Below, piece by piece: positions 53,041 to 64,000 of a DNA stretch of 64,000 nucleotides. The notes below the pieces were generated by a model, which was not told the DNA's origin, searched no databases, and was given only the letters and a program-made list of their open reading frames with translations. The DNA lies in the NCBI GenBank assembly GCA_023014365.1, contig JAEBUN010000002.1, positions 558,001-622,000 of the forward strand. The letters are read 5' to 3'. Position numbers and translations under genes: made by a program. Every line of letters starts with the position of its first letter. Position 1 is the stretch's first letter. The stretch comes from Lepiota brunneoincarnata. Taxonomy: Eukaryota; Basidiomycota; Agaricomycetes; Agaricales; Agaricaceae.

Positions 53041-54914
53041 TCAAAGATTCTCTTCCCCATCCACACTAGTAGCGATAACCTCACCAAGCGCCTTCCCCCT
53101 CTTCCTCCCACTAGCTCTACTTCGAGGTTTCTGAGAGCCCACACTCGAAGTCGAAGGCGGTTTAGCATTCACCGCCGGCTTCAAGGATGCAACGGACGAT
53201 TTGGCCTTCAACGCACCCGAAGATGATTTGGGTTTTAGGCTGGCAGCCGAGGGCTTGGACTTTATGGTCGATGAAGGCGCGATCGTCGAGTTGCCAACTT
53301 CACCGTTGGCGTCAGTCACAATGTTCCTTCTAGCCCGGGTCTTTGGCTTTGGCTTCACTTTCTCTGGCTGTGCTTCGGTATTTTGGGGTGCCTCTTTAAG
53401 GCTGGCGTTTGACCGCTTGTGTCGTAGGTCGGTAATACTGGCCGAGGTGCCTGTATATACGTGCAGATATAGATCAATATATAAAGTAAGAATTATTCAT
53501 GAAGGCACGTACTTAGCAGAGGTGATCCGTCTCTTTCGGTTGTTATCTCTACGATGGCACGGGGTAATGGCGGAATAAGTCTTCTCTTTCTCGATCGCGT
53601 CCTGATCGTCGGGTGGGGATGGGGGGCTGAATGATGAGGCGAGGGGGCTCTTGGCCTTCGACTTGGTCTTCGTCCCAGGTGTTGTTGATGCCCCTGTCGA
53701 TTTTCGCGGCTTACGGGGACGAGGAGGGGACTTTGGTGTAGCGGGGATCTGCGCCTGCGGTTGAGTCCTTGACTCGTCCTGCCGAATCTACGTCCATCGC
53801 AGTATCATCGTCCTTGCTTTGTGTGTCCAGGTCGACTTTGGAGGAAATGGATACCGATTTCGAATGACGCGCTCTCTTTGGTTTACGAGCAGCAGCAGTT
53901 TCGTCCAGAGACATATTATTGGATGAAGCACCAGATGCGGTTGACCCGTCAATGGACGATTGAGCATCCTCACCATCGGCTTCTTCCATCAAAGCACGAC
54001 GTCGCTTATTAGTGCCTCCACCACGTGTGGAGCGTGGTGAGGATGTTGGAGGTTCATGGCACCGCAGACGCTCGCAAGAAACAAGTTTATCATCATGTGG
54101 TGTGGAGTCGGCGCGGAAGCGCGCGCGCTTGATATCAGGTCTATTACAGATGGGTTTGGTTAGGGGCTAGTAGGAATGATAAGCCATACGCACGGTGTGT
54201 TTGCCTTCGTAGCACCACCCATCTGGAGGACCCATATCACCATCACCTTCGACATTCTTACCACAGCACCCCCAGAGGGTCTCGTATTCTGTACCAATCC
54301 CTTTGCCCCTACCAGCCACTCCCACACGCTCCACTTCTGCACTTTCGTCATCATGTGGTACAAGGCAGGCCCTGTCTAAGTTTTCTACCTCGAAGTAGGA
54401 CTTATGGCACCGTACGCAGTGGAGACGGGGAGGAGGAGCAAGGGTCGAGAAGAAGTTGGTGAGAGCTGTGAGGATGCTTGGGTTTGGGGACTCCGAGGGT
54501 AGAGGGATGTGAGGGAAGGAGAGAGGGAGAGAGAGGCTGGGATGGAGGTATGAGATGTGCAAGGGTGTAAGCGTGGAGAGTCTGTGGAGGTACAGATGCG
54601 ATGAGAGTATAGAGCGGATTCGGGTCTGTGATGAGATCCTGGGACGGAGGAGGGGAGGGGGTGAGTGGTGGGCCAGGCTCTGGAGAAGGAACGGAAGGAG
54701 GGATGGTTTTATGGATCCGTCGTGCCAGACGACGCAGCAGTCCCGAGTTTGCGAGAGAGGAATCGGAGCCCGAACATGGCAAAGTATGTGTTTGCGCTCT
54801 TTGTCCCTTGTGCGCACATAAATCATCCATTATCCTCGTTTCCCACGCTCTCCACACGCGCCCAGCACCATTGTCACGTGGAGTCCTCGGCCTCATTGTT
54901 TCCGCGTTTTCCAC
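53041..54914 (-). CDS. Putative nuclear zinc-binding protein, possibly frameshifted
   Basis: In sense order: an N-terminal helical part (LYTLIASVPPQTLHAYTLAH), then a Cys/His module with LHCVRCHKSYFEVEN, ACLVPHDDESAEVERVG, WGCCGKNVEGDG and DGWCYEGKHT, a plausible zinc-binding cluster. An intron (GTGCGT..TAATAG, about 54128-54176) leads to DIKRARFRADSTP, a basic NKRRR stretch, an acidic SIDGSTASGASS region, KPKRARHSK, and Lys/Pro/Ser-rich C-terminal sequence ending VDGEENL. A late intron (GTACGT..ATACAG) is near 53440-53515. The frame changes near 54480-54560 and again near 53770-53790 with no convincing intron. Nuclear localisation is inferred from the basic clusters; the family is not named. 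Confidence 0.55.
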
Positions 54915-55329
54915 TGCAAACTCGTTTCAACAACGCCGCGAGGTCACTGGTCGACACGAGGGATCATCGCTTACTTACGCAGACGATCAACCACTTGCGA
55001 CTGTTCATCCGACATTGAGCCGTTGCCAGTCGAAGAGGCGTTGCTCCTTAAAACATCAGAAGTTACTTCCCTGCTGCCTTACATATTACACCCTATGCCC
55101 CACGGCATGGCCGAAAATCCCGCATGCGCCCTCCATGCGGGCAACCTAGGATACAGCCTGAGATAGTCGATCCGGCACCAAGTCCATGATTGACAATGTA
55201 GGCACGCGTCAAGTTACTCATGTCAAGACATAAAGGTAACACTTACCCTTTCCCAGCGGAGAGCCACCTATAGTCCCCCGTCCCTCTCATCATTTCATTC
55301 TGCAGCTCACAACTCGCACATACATGAAC
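54915..55329. other. Intergenic
   Basis: Promoter region of the minus-strand zinc-protein gene and spacer before the membrane-protein array. Confidence 0.35.
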
Positions 55330-56240
55330 TGTTGCAGGATTGTCGTCAAGCTGTTCACCCATTTAGCAGCAATGGATGTACTCCAGGTTCAGCCAAAACG
55401 CAAACTCACTCCGTCGAAAGGTTGTGTAACGATTGGGGCTTCGTCTTCAGACCTCCGGATGGTAAGCAGTTGAGCCCGTATTTCATCAACTCCAAGCTCA
55501 CCCGTCCCTTTAGTACGCGGTATCTGACAATACTGGCACTGTGATCCATCGCCTTATTTGGATTTGGTGCCCGGCGCAGACGACCACAACAAACATGACC
55601 GCGACCATACTTCTGCTTTGGCACTTGGGTCTGAAGTTCCTATTCCTTTTTTCTAGTGTAATGCTCCCGCATGTTTCTTTTTCGACGTCGATTACAAGCC
55701 GCGCTCGGGTTCTAGGGCTTGTAGAAATGTTGCTAGGACAACTTGGCGACCTCTACTTCCCCCCTCGCCCCGGAGGCTACATTCTCACTTTGTTTGGTTC
55801 TTACGAATAAAATGACCGAGGAGCTCCTTTCCAAACTATATTATGTCACGAGTGCTGAACTTGTGGGACCGGTGCATGATATTATAGTACGTATTTATTT
55901 CCTTCCCTTGCTCCCCCCACCCGTTCATCATAATTTCTTCCGTCAGGTCAATGGCGATACCTATTTCTGCAGGATCTGCGCCGGATTTTTGGAAGCGCTC
56001 CGAATGGCTCCTTTTACTTTCCTGGCATCTGCCTTGATTCTCAGTGCATAATTACTCTCCAATGTCATCGACTACTTTCAACACAGCCCCGACTCACTTC
56101 CCGGGATGGGGCCACTGATTCTACCTCCTCCAGATTTCCCTTGCTCCAACCTGCGTCTTTGTATTCGGCTCTCTGGTGCGAGAGATCCTTACCACCCGGA
56201 TTAAAGTTTTGCCAACAGGGACTACCCAATCATAACGTCC
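55330..56240 (+). pseudogene. Multi-spanning membrane protein, family 3, copy D, decayed
   Basis: Comparison with 57588-58499 and 59789-60715 shows the same exon order: a short leader ending PPDG at a GTAAGC donor, a first membrane exon now containing two TGA codons (about 55541 and 55596), then LLLWHLGLKFLFLFSSVMLP and LGLVEMLLGQLGDLYFPPRP. The final exon gives EALRMAPFTFLASALILSA and stops about 60 residues early. Clearly a decayed copy. Confidence 0.65.
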
Positions 56241-57587
56241 CCGAGGTATAGCATCTCAGTTACATCTTCGTCCTCCCCTAGCATGCCCCGCGTTCAATTT
56301 TCTGCTTTCAATGCTCTCTTAACATATTCTATCTGTGTCCGATCCTGTACCAGTAATCTGATGAAGCAAGAATGCCACTGTCTTCACTTGACTGCATGTA
56401 CACTAGGGACGCTTTCCGTGGAGCCGGCGATATAGTCTCCAATAATTGGAGAGTATGTATTCCATCTGGTGCCTGATTTAAAAGAGATGACCAGAACGTC
56501 ATGCCGTTGTCGTATATGCGCTGTAAGGTCAAATTTCAGGCATCTGGATCGGTTTGCACCCTAAGTTAGCTTGAAGGTCCGCAGCCGAGGTTGTGGCCAA
56601 AAAGAGGATGAAATGCCTGGTGTAGATCGGAGATTTCGTATAACAATATGGATGGGCCGAGATCCACGTAAAGATATGTTCAGGAACTGCTCTTTCGGGG
56701 AGAAAGCCGGCAGTGCTTGCCCCGCACTACCGTCCAGCGACCATGCCGCACCCTCTGCAGTTGTCGCGTGAGAACTATCGATGGAGACATCCTTATACGT
56801 TAGTAAATTTACAGCTAGGATGCGCTAGAGCCGCCTTACCGTAGAAAGGGTATTCACTCTGGTGACAGATTCCCCAACTTCGTAAATAAACGTTACTCCT
56901 TCGGGGTTCATCAGACCAGGCCTGCTGAGCCTAGCATTTTGCCATCAGTCGAGAGCGCTTGATTCCCCCGTGTGGACATTTGTTGTAACATGTATAGGAG
57001 AACGGTGACCGTTACCTCCGCAAGATCTATGTATGAAGGGTTAGGAGCACATCGAATGGCCTCCTTTCACGTCCTTCTCGTCGGTCTTGCTTCTCAGCCT
57101 TACTCATTCTTTGAAGCTATGCATTGCTGTTATAACTCGGGCCCATCAGGGCTGCACGAATAAACTATTGATCGTGGTCATAAAATCGTTTCAAAAATTG
57201 GAGTGAATATATGAATTAGACTCTGATCAAACCGAACCGAACTGAGAGAGCGAATCTGGAATAAGACCCAAAAAACAAAGATAGGTCACGCCTCAAGATT
57301 ATTGTGATCTCTTCTGATAAATTTTGATCCTTAAAACGAGCACTTGCGCCGGGGAACCCAACGCAAAGACACAGGTTAGGGCAAGAAGTTGATCCAGGGT
57401 GTCATAGGAAGAATTGGCGTAAAAATAACATTGATCCCTGAGTCTCTGAGCCGCCGAGCACTCCCACGTGTTCAAGCTAGTCCCTGACACTAGGATACCG
57501 TCCAACTCTGCGAATTCATATAAATTGAGAACAGTCTGGGAGTAGGGAACAACGTACCCCCAACACCCGTGTTCAGCTTGGCCGCTC
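56241..57587. other. Spacer within the family-3 array
   Basis: No gene is seen. The end (about 57165-57220, cgtggtcataaaatcgtttc) is shared with about 62320-62345 and about 62905-62935. Confidence 0.4.
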
Positions 57588-58499
57588 ATGGATATGCCTG
57601 TAGACCAGCCCGAATCCCAACGGTGGAATCCTCAAGAGCTTTTTCTTCAAGCTCCTGGATGGTTAGTTGTGCCTGTATTTAGCCAACTCTAGGCTCACGC
57701 GGTCCGTTAGCATAGGAAATCTTGTGAAACTGGTGCTAGGAGTGTTTAGGTCTTTTGTTTCATTGGGCTTTAGTTATCCTTACAGGGGATCAACAAGTCA
57801 GACATCCCCACCATCGTCATTGTTGCTCTGGTACTGGGGCGTGAAGTTCTGCCTCTTCATTTCCTGTATAATGCTACCGTATGTGTGTTTTTGCGGGATG
57901 CAAGCGTGTTGACTTACGGTGAGCTAATATGTTCACAGCTCGACTTGGGCTCTAGCACTTGTAGAAACTTTATTGGCACAAAGCGGCGACCTCTACCTAC
58001 CCCGTCAAATCAGGGGCTATGTTCTCGTGCAATACCTACTTTGGTTCTTCACGAATAAAATTGCCGGGGAGCTTCTTGCCAACTGGTCATATGTGACGAG
58101 TGCTGAGTTTGTCAGACCAGTGCAGGACGATACCGTGCGTCTTTAATTCATTTCCTCGCTTCCTCCACAACTGATAGGGTTTTCTCTCGTCAGGACAACA
58201 GCGATACTCACTTTTGCAGGATCCATGAGGGCTTCCTGGAAGCACTCCGAATGACTCCTTTTACTTTCTTTGCATCTGCCTTGGTTCTTAGTATATATTT
58301 ACTCTTCGATATCGCCTACCGCTTTTACAATCCCAATCCATCCGGTTCCCGGGACGGGGACACCGATTCTATTCTCTCGGGATTTTTGCTTGCTTCAACC
58401 TGCATCTTTTTGTTTGGCTTTCTGGTGTTAGAAGCGTTCTCCACTAGGATTAAACATTGTCGGCAGGGTCTACCCAGTCTCAGTAGCCCCAGAGCATAA
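57588..58499 (+). CDS. Multi-spanning membrane protein, family 3, copy E
   Basis: MDMPVDQPESQRWNPQELFL..APGC is followed by an intron (GTTAGT..CGTTAG) and IGNLVKLVLGVFRSFVSLGF, then SSLLLWYWGVKFCLFISCIM. An intron around 57890-57940 joins to STWALALVETLLAQSGDLYL and YVLVQYLLWFFTNKIAGELL. A further intron (GTGCGT..CGTCAG) leads to EGFLEALRMTPFTFFASALV, LSIYLLFDIAYRFYN, and a last hydrophobic LLASTCIFLFGFLVLEAF before the stop at 58499. All exons are open, with about five or six hydrophobic segments and ~270 residues. No family name can be given; the array of copies suggests lineage-specific expansion. Confidence 0.6.
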
Positions 58500-59788
58500 C
58501 AACTCACTGATTCCTCCCTCAGTTTTTTATGATTATGTTCTCTTCTGGGTCTAGGCTGTTTGTACCCTGTATTAGCAATTTGACGAAATATACACATTTA
58601 TTAGGTCACTGCTCATGGGCGACTTTATACCGTGCAATATCTGGCAGCAACCAGCCGACTGGTTCTTTGATAATAGGAAATAAACCAGACTGGCCGTCGT
58701 ACTAAGTTTGGACGCGGAATGCTGTTGACTGATGGCATGGCTTGGTAGTGCGGGGCCAGCCTGACAGATCCGAGGACTGAGCAGAGCTATTATTCGGACA
58801 CCAACGCATTCCTGTCATAACTGTGGTTTTTTACCACAGTGCGGGTTAAGCCAGCTCGGCTTTGACAAATCGTGGGGCGTGGTCGTAAAGTCTCCTCCGT
58901 TCCATAAACGCCCACCACCAAAAGTTAAAACCCCCAGCGCCCACTCGGTCACCGTAGCCTTGGCTGTATGTTTGTTTGTCGACTACCCATTTTGGGTATC
59001 CTCCCGTTCGTTCATTGTGCATGTAGTGTGCACGCCGCCCATATCATATACTATTAACCCAATGCATCACTGTTGGTCCCTATACGTTGTTCCTTACCCC
59101 CAGACTATTCTCAATTTATATGGATTCGCAGAGTTGGGCAAGGACGACCGACTTGAACAAACGGGAACAAACGGACCTCATAGGCAAAACTTGCCGTGTG
59201 AGTGGCGTCGCGACACTCCGAGCCAGCTCAGCTAGGGTATATGAGAGAACTCTCTGCTCAGGGATCAATTGTCTGCTTACGGCTAATCCTTCTGATGACA
59301 CCACTGGATCTAACTTGCCCTTGCCGAGGTCAGCATCACAATGCAATGTCATCACTTTGTCCTAGGGTTGGGTTCGGGCATTGACCCCTGCCTTTTGACG
59401 GTGGGAACAACATGATAACGATTTGGAGCAAGCTCATCGAAGCGTAGTCTGACCGTTCTGGGCTCATAAGCCTCAAACTGCAGTCGTGATTCTTCTTTCT
59501 CAGTCTGATGCTGCTGCCCGTTTTCTTAAAATTTCTCTGGCTAATGCGTTATTTTGCCGAAGAAAGAGCGGCTTGAAAAAAAAAAAGACTGATCTGAACC
59601 GGGCCAGTTTGGACCGGAAATCGAAGTACCAACATTGATTTTCTCCGATGAAGGTATTTGTCTGGATTTGGGCGATCTCAGGCAGATCTCTTCGTTATCG
59701 AGATCTGCTCAAGTTTGGCCCAGCACCTTTAGCTGACTCCGAGATAGATTTAGAACACTTATAGCACCCATAGTCAACCTGTCCACCC
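58500..59788. other. Spacer within the family-3 array
   Basis: No gene is seen; short ORFs only. The start of this spacer (gcataacaactcactgattc) corresponds to the flank after copy F. Confidence 0.4.
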
Positions 59789-60715
59789 ATGCCCACGCTT
59801 GCACGTCTACTTGAAGGTGGAAACCCGCTCCATCGAGAACGGTGGAATCTTCGAGAGCTTTTCCTCAGAACACCTAGATGGTCAGTGGTCGTGCTTATGT
59901 TTAATCAGCTCTAGACTCACTCTGTCTGTTAGCATACAGAGTTTTGTGAAATTGGTGCTGGGGTTACTGGGGTCGGTTGCTTCATTGGGGTTTGGTCATC
60001 ATCGCAGGGAATCAACAAGACAGACATCCCCACCATCGTCATTATTGCTTTGGTACTGGGGCATGAAGTTCTGTCACTTCTTTTCCAGTATAATGCTGCC
60101 GTATGTTTCTTTCGAATGCAACTTCGTGCTCATTACATCAAACCAACATGATAACAGCTCCACTTGGGTTCTGGCACTTGTAGAAACCCTGTTGGCACAA
60201 CTCGGCAACCTCTGCCTCCCTCATGGAACCAGAGGCTATGTTCCCGTACAATACCTACTTTGGTTCTTCACGAACAAAATTGCAGAAGAGCTTCTCGCCA
60301 ACTGGTCATATGTGACGAGTACTGAGTTTGTAGAATCAGTGCAGGATAGCACCGTACGTCTTTCATCCCATTCCTTGGTCCCTCCCATAACTGATCTCAT
60401 TTTTTTGTCAAGGAAAACAGCAGCTCTTACTTCTACAGGATTCGCGAGGGCTTCCTAGAAGCACTCCGAATGGTTCCTTTTACTTTCTTTGCTTCTGCCT
60501 TGGTTCTTAGTATATACTTACTCTTCGAGGCCTTCAACCACTTTCATAATCCCGATCCACCGAATGTTCGGGACGGAAATACTGGTTCTACTTTTTCTGA
60601 AATCCTCCTTGCTCCAATCTGCATCTTTCTGTTTGGTTTTATGGTGTTAGAGGTGCTCACCACTAGAATTGAACATTGTCGACGGGGTCTACCTAGCCAC
60701 AGTAGCCGCCCTTGA
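59789..60715 (+). CDS. Multi-spanning membrane protein, family 3, copy F
   Basis: MPTLARLLEGGNPLHRERWN..LFLRTPR leads via an intron (GTCAGT..ATACAGAG) to FVKLVLGLLGSVASLGFGHH, SSLLLWYWGMKFCHFFSSIM, STWVLALVETLLAQLGNLCL, YVPVQYLLWFFTNKIAEELL. An intron (GTACGT..GTCAAG) leads to EGFLEALRMVPFTFFASALV, LSIYLLFEAFNHFHNPDPPN, and IFLFGFMVLEVLTTRIEHCR, ending HSSRP. It has the same layout as copy E. Between IMLPYVS and STWVL the frame is open across a segment that may still be an intron. Apparently intact. Confidence 0.6.
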
Positions 60716-61315
60716 GCACAACTCACTGTTCTATTCTGAATTTGGGCCGTATATACCCTGTATCAGTAGTTTCATCAGTTGAACGTGTTTATTGTGTCAA
60801 TGCTCGTGGCCGAATCATTTATGGAATGTGAATTGCAAGCCAGGAGTCTTCGAACAGTGAAAACATAATGGAGAACACGGCACCTGTACTCATGCCGTAT
60901 TACAAAGTCTTCCAGGTGTGACCGGTGTAGGTCACCGATGAGTCTTTCCATGGTGGAGCCGTGTAACGGGACGATTGGTGGCTAGCCCAGGGACCGGAAT
61001 CCTGGTGACAGTCGTTGAGGCTGTGAATGATTTCCCAACTGAACTTTGATATCTAGCGCTTTTCCTCTTCTTTTTAGGTCGGGTCGAGATCCGATCGGAT
61101 ACTACTTGTTGACAAGACGCTTGGCAAGTGGCCTTTATGTGGCCCTAATGATAGGGGGCAACGCATTTCTGTCATCCCGGCAGTATTTCATAGGCCAACC
61201 TATTCCTCGGTCGGAGTCGAGTACAGTTTTTGTGCCGCCCCCCCTTTCCAGCGTAGGTCGGGGCGAGGTCCGATCGGACACTACTTGTAAAAAATCAATA
61301 TGGGGACGGACCCAA
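60716..61315. repeat. 3'-flank repeat unit, left copy
   Basis: About 60660-61230 is repeated at about 62345-62905 in the same orientation (gaacattgtcgacggggtct, cgtgtttattgtgtcaatgc, tgtaacgggacg, gtacagtttttgt). Within it the motif GGTCGGGTCGAGATCCGATC occurs near 61077, with a diverged second copy near 61256. Confidence 0.7.
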
Positions 61316-61924
61316 AGAAAGAATTCAAGACATACGGTACTATCACGCGCAGGCCCTGCAAACTCGGCACTTGTCACACAAGTCAAGTTCGCAAGCAACT
61401 CCTCCGACATCTTATTCGCAAAGAACCAAAGTAGGTATTGCACAAGAACATAACCTCTGATGCGACGAGGGAGGTAGAGGTCATCGAGCTGTGTCAATAG
61501 AGTTTCCAGGAGTGCTAGAACCCAAGTGCACCTGCACAAAGTGTTAATAAACCATGATAATGCACATTGACATCCAAGAAAACGTACGGCAGCATCAGGC
61601 TAGAAAAGAAGCACAATAATTTCATACTCCAGTACCAGAACAAAGACGACAACGGTGGCGATGTCTGCCTCGCCTCGCGCACGCGAGGAGCACCGAATCC
61701 AAATGAAGCGATGGACCCCAGCATTTCTAGTCCCAGATTCACAAAATTTTGCACGCTAACGAACAGAGTGAGCACAGGGATGGTAAAATGAGCGCCAATA
61801 CGACGACCAACCAACCAGGGGTCCGAAGAAAAAGCTCTTGAAGGTTACACAACTGCACAATTTCTTGATGGAGTGGGGGTGGATGTTCTTGTGGATGCCC
61901 ACTCGCGTTCATGGACTGCAACAT
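61316..61924 (-). pseudogene. Multi-spanning membrane protein, family 3, copy G, inverted and 3'-truncated
   Basis: In sense: MLQSMNASGHPQEHPPPLHQ..LQELFLRTPG, an intron (GTTGGT..CGTTAG), NFVNLGLEMLGSIASFGFGA, SSLFWYWSMKLLCFFSSLML, STWVLALLETLLTQLDDLYL-type sequence and YVLVQYLLWFFANKMSEELL up to GPARDST. Right after the next donor the sequence changes to the flank repeat, so the last exon with two membrane segments is missing. Confidence 0.65.
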
Positions 61925-62344
61925 TGGTGTGGTGGAAAAGAGTGCCAGGAATCGCCCATTTATAGGTCTGATCATGGCATGCTGAAAGGGGGTATCTCTG
62001 CGGTGCGGTAAGTCCCGAAGATAGTTGCTTGTGGGAGGCGAAATTACACGCCCGAAAGAAATGAGGCGATGTGTAGCTATTCACGTGATGAATCTCTTGA
62101 TGCATGTATGTTTATATCCTATGGATCAGATGGGATGCAATACCTCGCAGATTTATTGCCGATACCTGGCTAGGAAGCAATGACATCTAAGCGGCGTAAA
62201 GGTGGCTTCGAGGAGGAAAAGATGACCAAGCGGCCCGCGAATCCTCGGCGGTTTGTGTGCTAGGTGGGCGCCAGAGTTTCAGGATACAGGAAGGCGTTCC
62301 GGAGAAAAATCAGTGTCGACGCAAATCGTGGTCGTAAAAACTCG

Positions 62345-62905
62345 CTTCAAACTAGGATTGAACATTGTTGATGGGATCTACCTGCCGCCCCTGAGCACAA
62401 CTCACTACTCTGTTCTGAATTTAGGCCGTGTGTACCCTGTATCAGAGATCAGTTGAACGTGTTTATGGGGTCAATGCTCGTGGGCGATTTATTTATGGAA
62501 TGCAGATTGCAAGCCAAGGGTTCTTGAACGATGAAAACATAATGGAGGGCGTGGGACGTGTGCTCACATTGTCATGCAAGGTTTTTCCCGGCGTGATCGG
62601 TGCAGGATGCTGTTGACTTTCTCCTTGGTGAAGCTGTGTAACGGGACGGCTGATGGCTAACTCTGGGAACAGAGGGCTCTGAGGTCAATCACATAGTTTC
62701 CCCAGCTGAGATTTGATCTCCGGCGCTCTTCCCTCTCATTTTAGGTCGGGACGAGATCCGATCGGACAATACTTGTTGGCAAGAGGCTACAAGTGGCCCT
62801 TATGTGACACTAGTGATAGAAGGTAACACATTTCTGTCATCTGAGCTATATTTCACAGGCCAACCCGTTCTTCGGTCCGAGCCGAGTACAGTTTTTGTAA
62901 TCATC
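62345..62905. repeat. 3'-flank repeat unit, right copy
   Basis: Direct repeat of about 60660-61230. It includes the end of the family-3 coding region (aggattgaacattgttgatg) without the rest of the gene, so it is the tail of a deleted copy. The GATCCGATCGGA palindrome is present near 62755. Confidence 0.65.
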
Positions 62906-62995
62906 GACCGCAGTCGTAAAATTCGTTTCAAAAAAAAGTCGATAAGGCTACAACTGACAAAACCACCAGGAACAAATCAACGGCTTCACCCAGAC

Positions 62996-64000
62996 CAGAC
63001 GGCACCACCCGGGGCAGTGTAACTTTGAATATTATTGTAGATGTTAACCTACAACACGACATCACCTTCAGCATCATCCCGTAAGCCTTAGAACAGTACT
63101 AATATACTCACCGTGATACCGGGGTCGCTCCCCTTGTAAGCGCCGGGAAGGGCAATCTTGGGCGGGTTAGCGGAGCCTCCGCCAGTGATCTTAACCTGTG
63201 CGCAGCCTGCGAAAAAATTAATTAAGTAACGGGAATTGGAAGTAGTTCCTATGAAAGCAATGCACCGATGTAGAATTGAGCTCCTGGGTAGGACGAGGCA
63301 ACGTGGAGGGCAATCTGGGAAAAGGACAACCACGGCACTAAGCTCCCTATTGATATTCAGGGTCATCTTCAGAACTTACGATTTCAGCGCGGAGGAGGTA
63401 CTCTCCAGCAGGAAGAGAAGCAGGAATCTTGACGCTGTGTTTACCTACCCACATCAATCCTCCCTCAGCCTGCTGGAATCGAACATATATTTCTAGAAAG
63501 GGCGACTCACCGCTGCTGGTATTGACAACATCAGTAGCCCACTGCTGTGTCGAAGGGTTAAGGAGACCGGAAGAGTAAATCTTTGTCCAAACTGCGCCCT
63601 GGCCATTGAACGACGCGGCAGTGGACGGTGCCTTGGCAATATACACTTGTACGGCTCCCTTGTGTCCACCGGAGATGGGGTCCTCGCCAGTACGTTGATC
63701 ATGCTGGTGCCACTCGAAACTGGGGAGGAGGAGAGGGTCGTATACGGTTAGGCAAGAGCGGGTTTCGTGAGGGGAAGGGAGGGGACTGACGTAATAGTAG
63801 CTCCAGAAGAGATGCTCAGAGTGTTCACAGTGGAACCAGAGAGACCTCCGACGTTGCAAGTAAGATCAGTGGAGGTGACGTCGGTAACTGGGTTGTTGTT
63901 CGGGGTAACACGAATGTAGTTGTTCTTTCCTTCGTCGACCTAGTGAAAAAGGCTCGTTGAGCAGGTAGTCGAAGATACTATTGTTATTTATCACATACAC
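62996..64000 (-). CDS. AA9 lytic polysaccharide monooxygenase, 5' partial
   Basis: Reading leftwards from the window edge: [31 protein letters not shown], intron, [55 protein letters not shown], intron, [20 protein letters not shown], intron, [17 protein letters not shown], intron, [20 protein letters not shown], intron, [20 protein letters not shown], stop TGA at 62998-62996. The WH.H.R..DPI..GHKGxVxVY block, EIxALH and GAQFY..CAQ are AA9 (former GH61) hallmarks. The N-terminal His brace lies beyond the window. It is a secreted copper enzyme that oxidatively cleaves cellulose or hemicellulose; no CBM1 follows the catalytic domain. Confidence 0.85.

Noticed and set aside
57299..57589. 96-residue minus-strand ORF upstream of copy E
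   Set aside because: No domain or splice pattern; overlaps the upstream flank and start of the plus-strand membrane gene.
1..64000. tRNA, rRNA or CRISPR-like loci
   Set aside because: No convincing A-box/B-box pair, no rRNA signature and no regularly spaced short repeats with unique spacers were seen. The 51-residue and 7-residue repeats are coding.

Overview
The window is nuclear DNA of a filamentous basidiomycete, most likely a saprotrophic member of the Agaricomycetes. Genes are broken by many introns of about 50-60 nt with GT..AG ends. The repertoire fits this: an AA9 lytic polysaccharide monooxygenase, a GH16 glucanase, a P450, expanded families of small membrane proteins, an NLR-like GTPase, and Ty1/copia and Ty3/gypsy retrotransposons. 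No species can be named from the sequence alone.

Left third (1-23.7 kb): a segmentally duplicated block overrun by retrotransposons. A tandem dual-specificity phosphatase gene enters from the left edge (1-1926). Downstream lies a multi-spanning membrane-protein gene. That pair has been copied at least twice more, and most copies are decayed. A near-complete copia element (2385-7318, TSD CAATG) sits between the first pair. A complete gypsy chromovirus (10632-18823, TSD GGTTG, minus orientation) splits the third phosphatase copy. The gypsy element has a predicted self-priming site, gag and pol in a -1 relation, and an extra three-zinc-knuckle ORF placed directly after pol.

Middle (24-47.4 kb): single-copy-looking genes with wide spacers. 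These are a GTPase with an NLR-style N-terminus, a peroxisomal CoA diphosphatase (Nudix), two paralogous secreted Gly/His-rich repeat proteins of which one has repeated Kex2 sites, a conserved protein of unknown function, a GH16 enzyme, a cytochrome P450, and an N-terminally membrane-anchored Ser/Pro-rich protein.

Right third (47.7-64 kb): two frameshifted copies of one membrane-protein family beside a P450 fragment, an orphan SH3 exon, an NCYW-motif protein, a putative nuclear zinc-binding protein, an array of four copies of another membrane-protein family (two apparently intact, one decayed, one inverted and truncated), and an AA9 gene running off the right edge.

The genes do not form an obvious metabolic cluster. 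The recurrent theme is local duplication followed by decay through single-base indels and stop codons. Several of these indels lie in homopolymer runs, so sequence error must be excluded before each is called a pseudogene.
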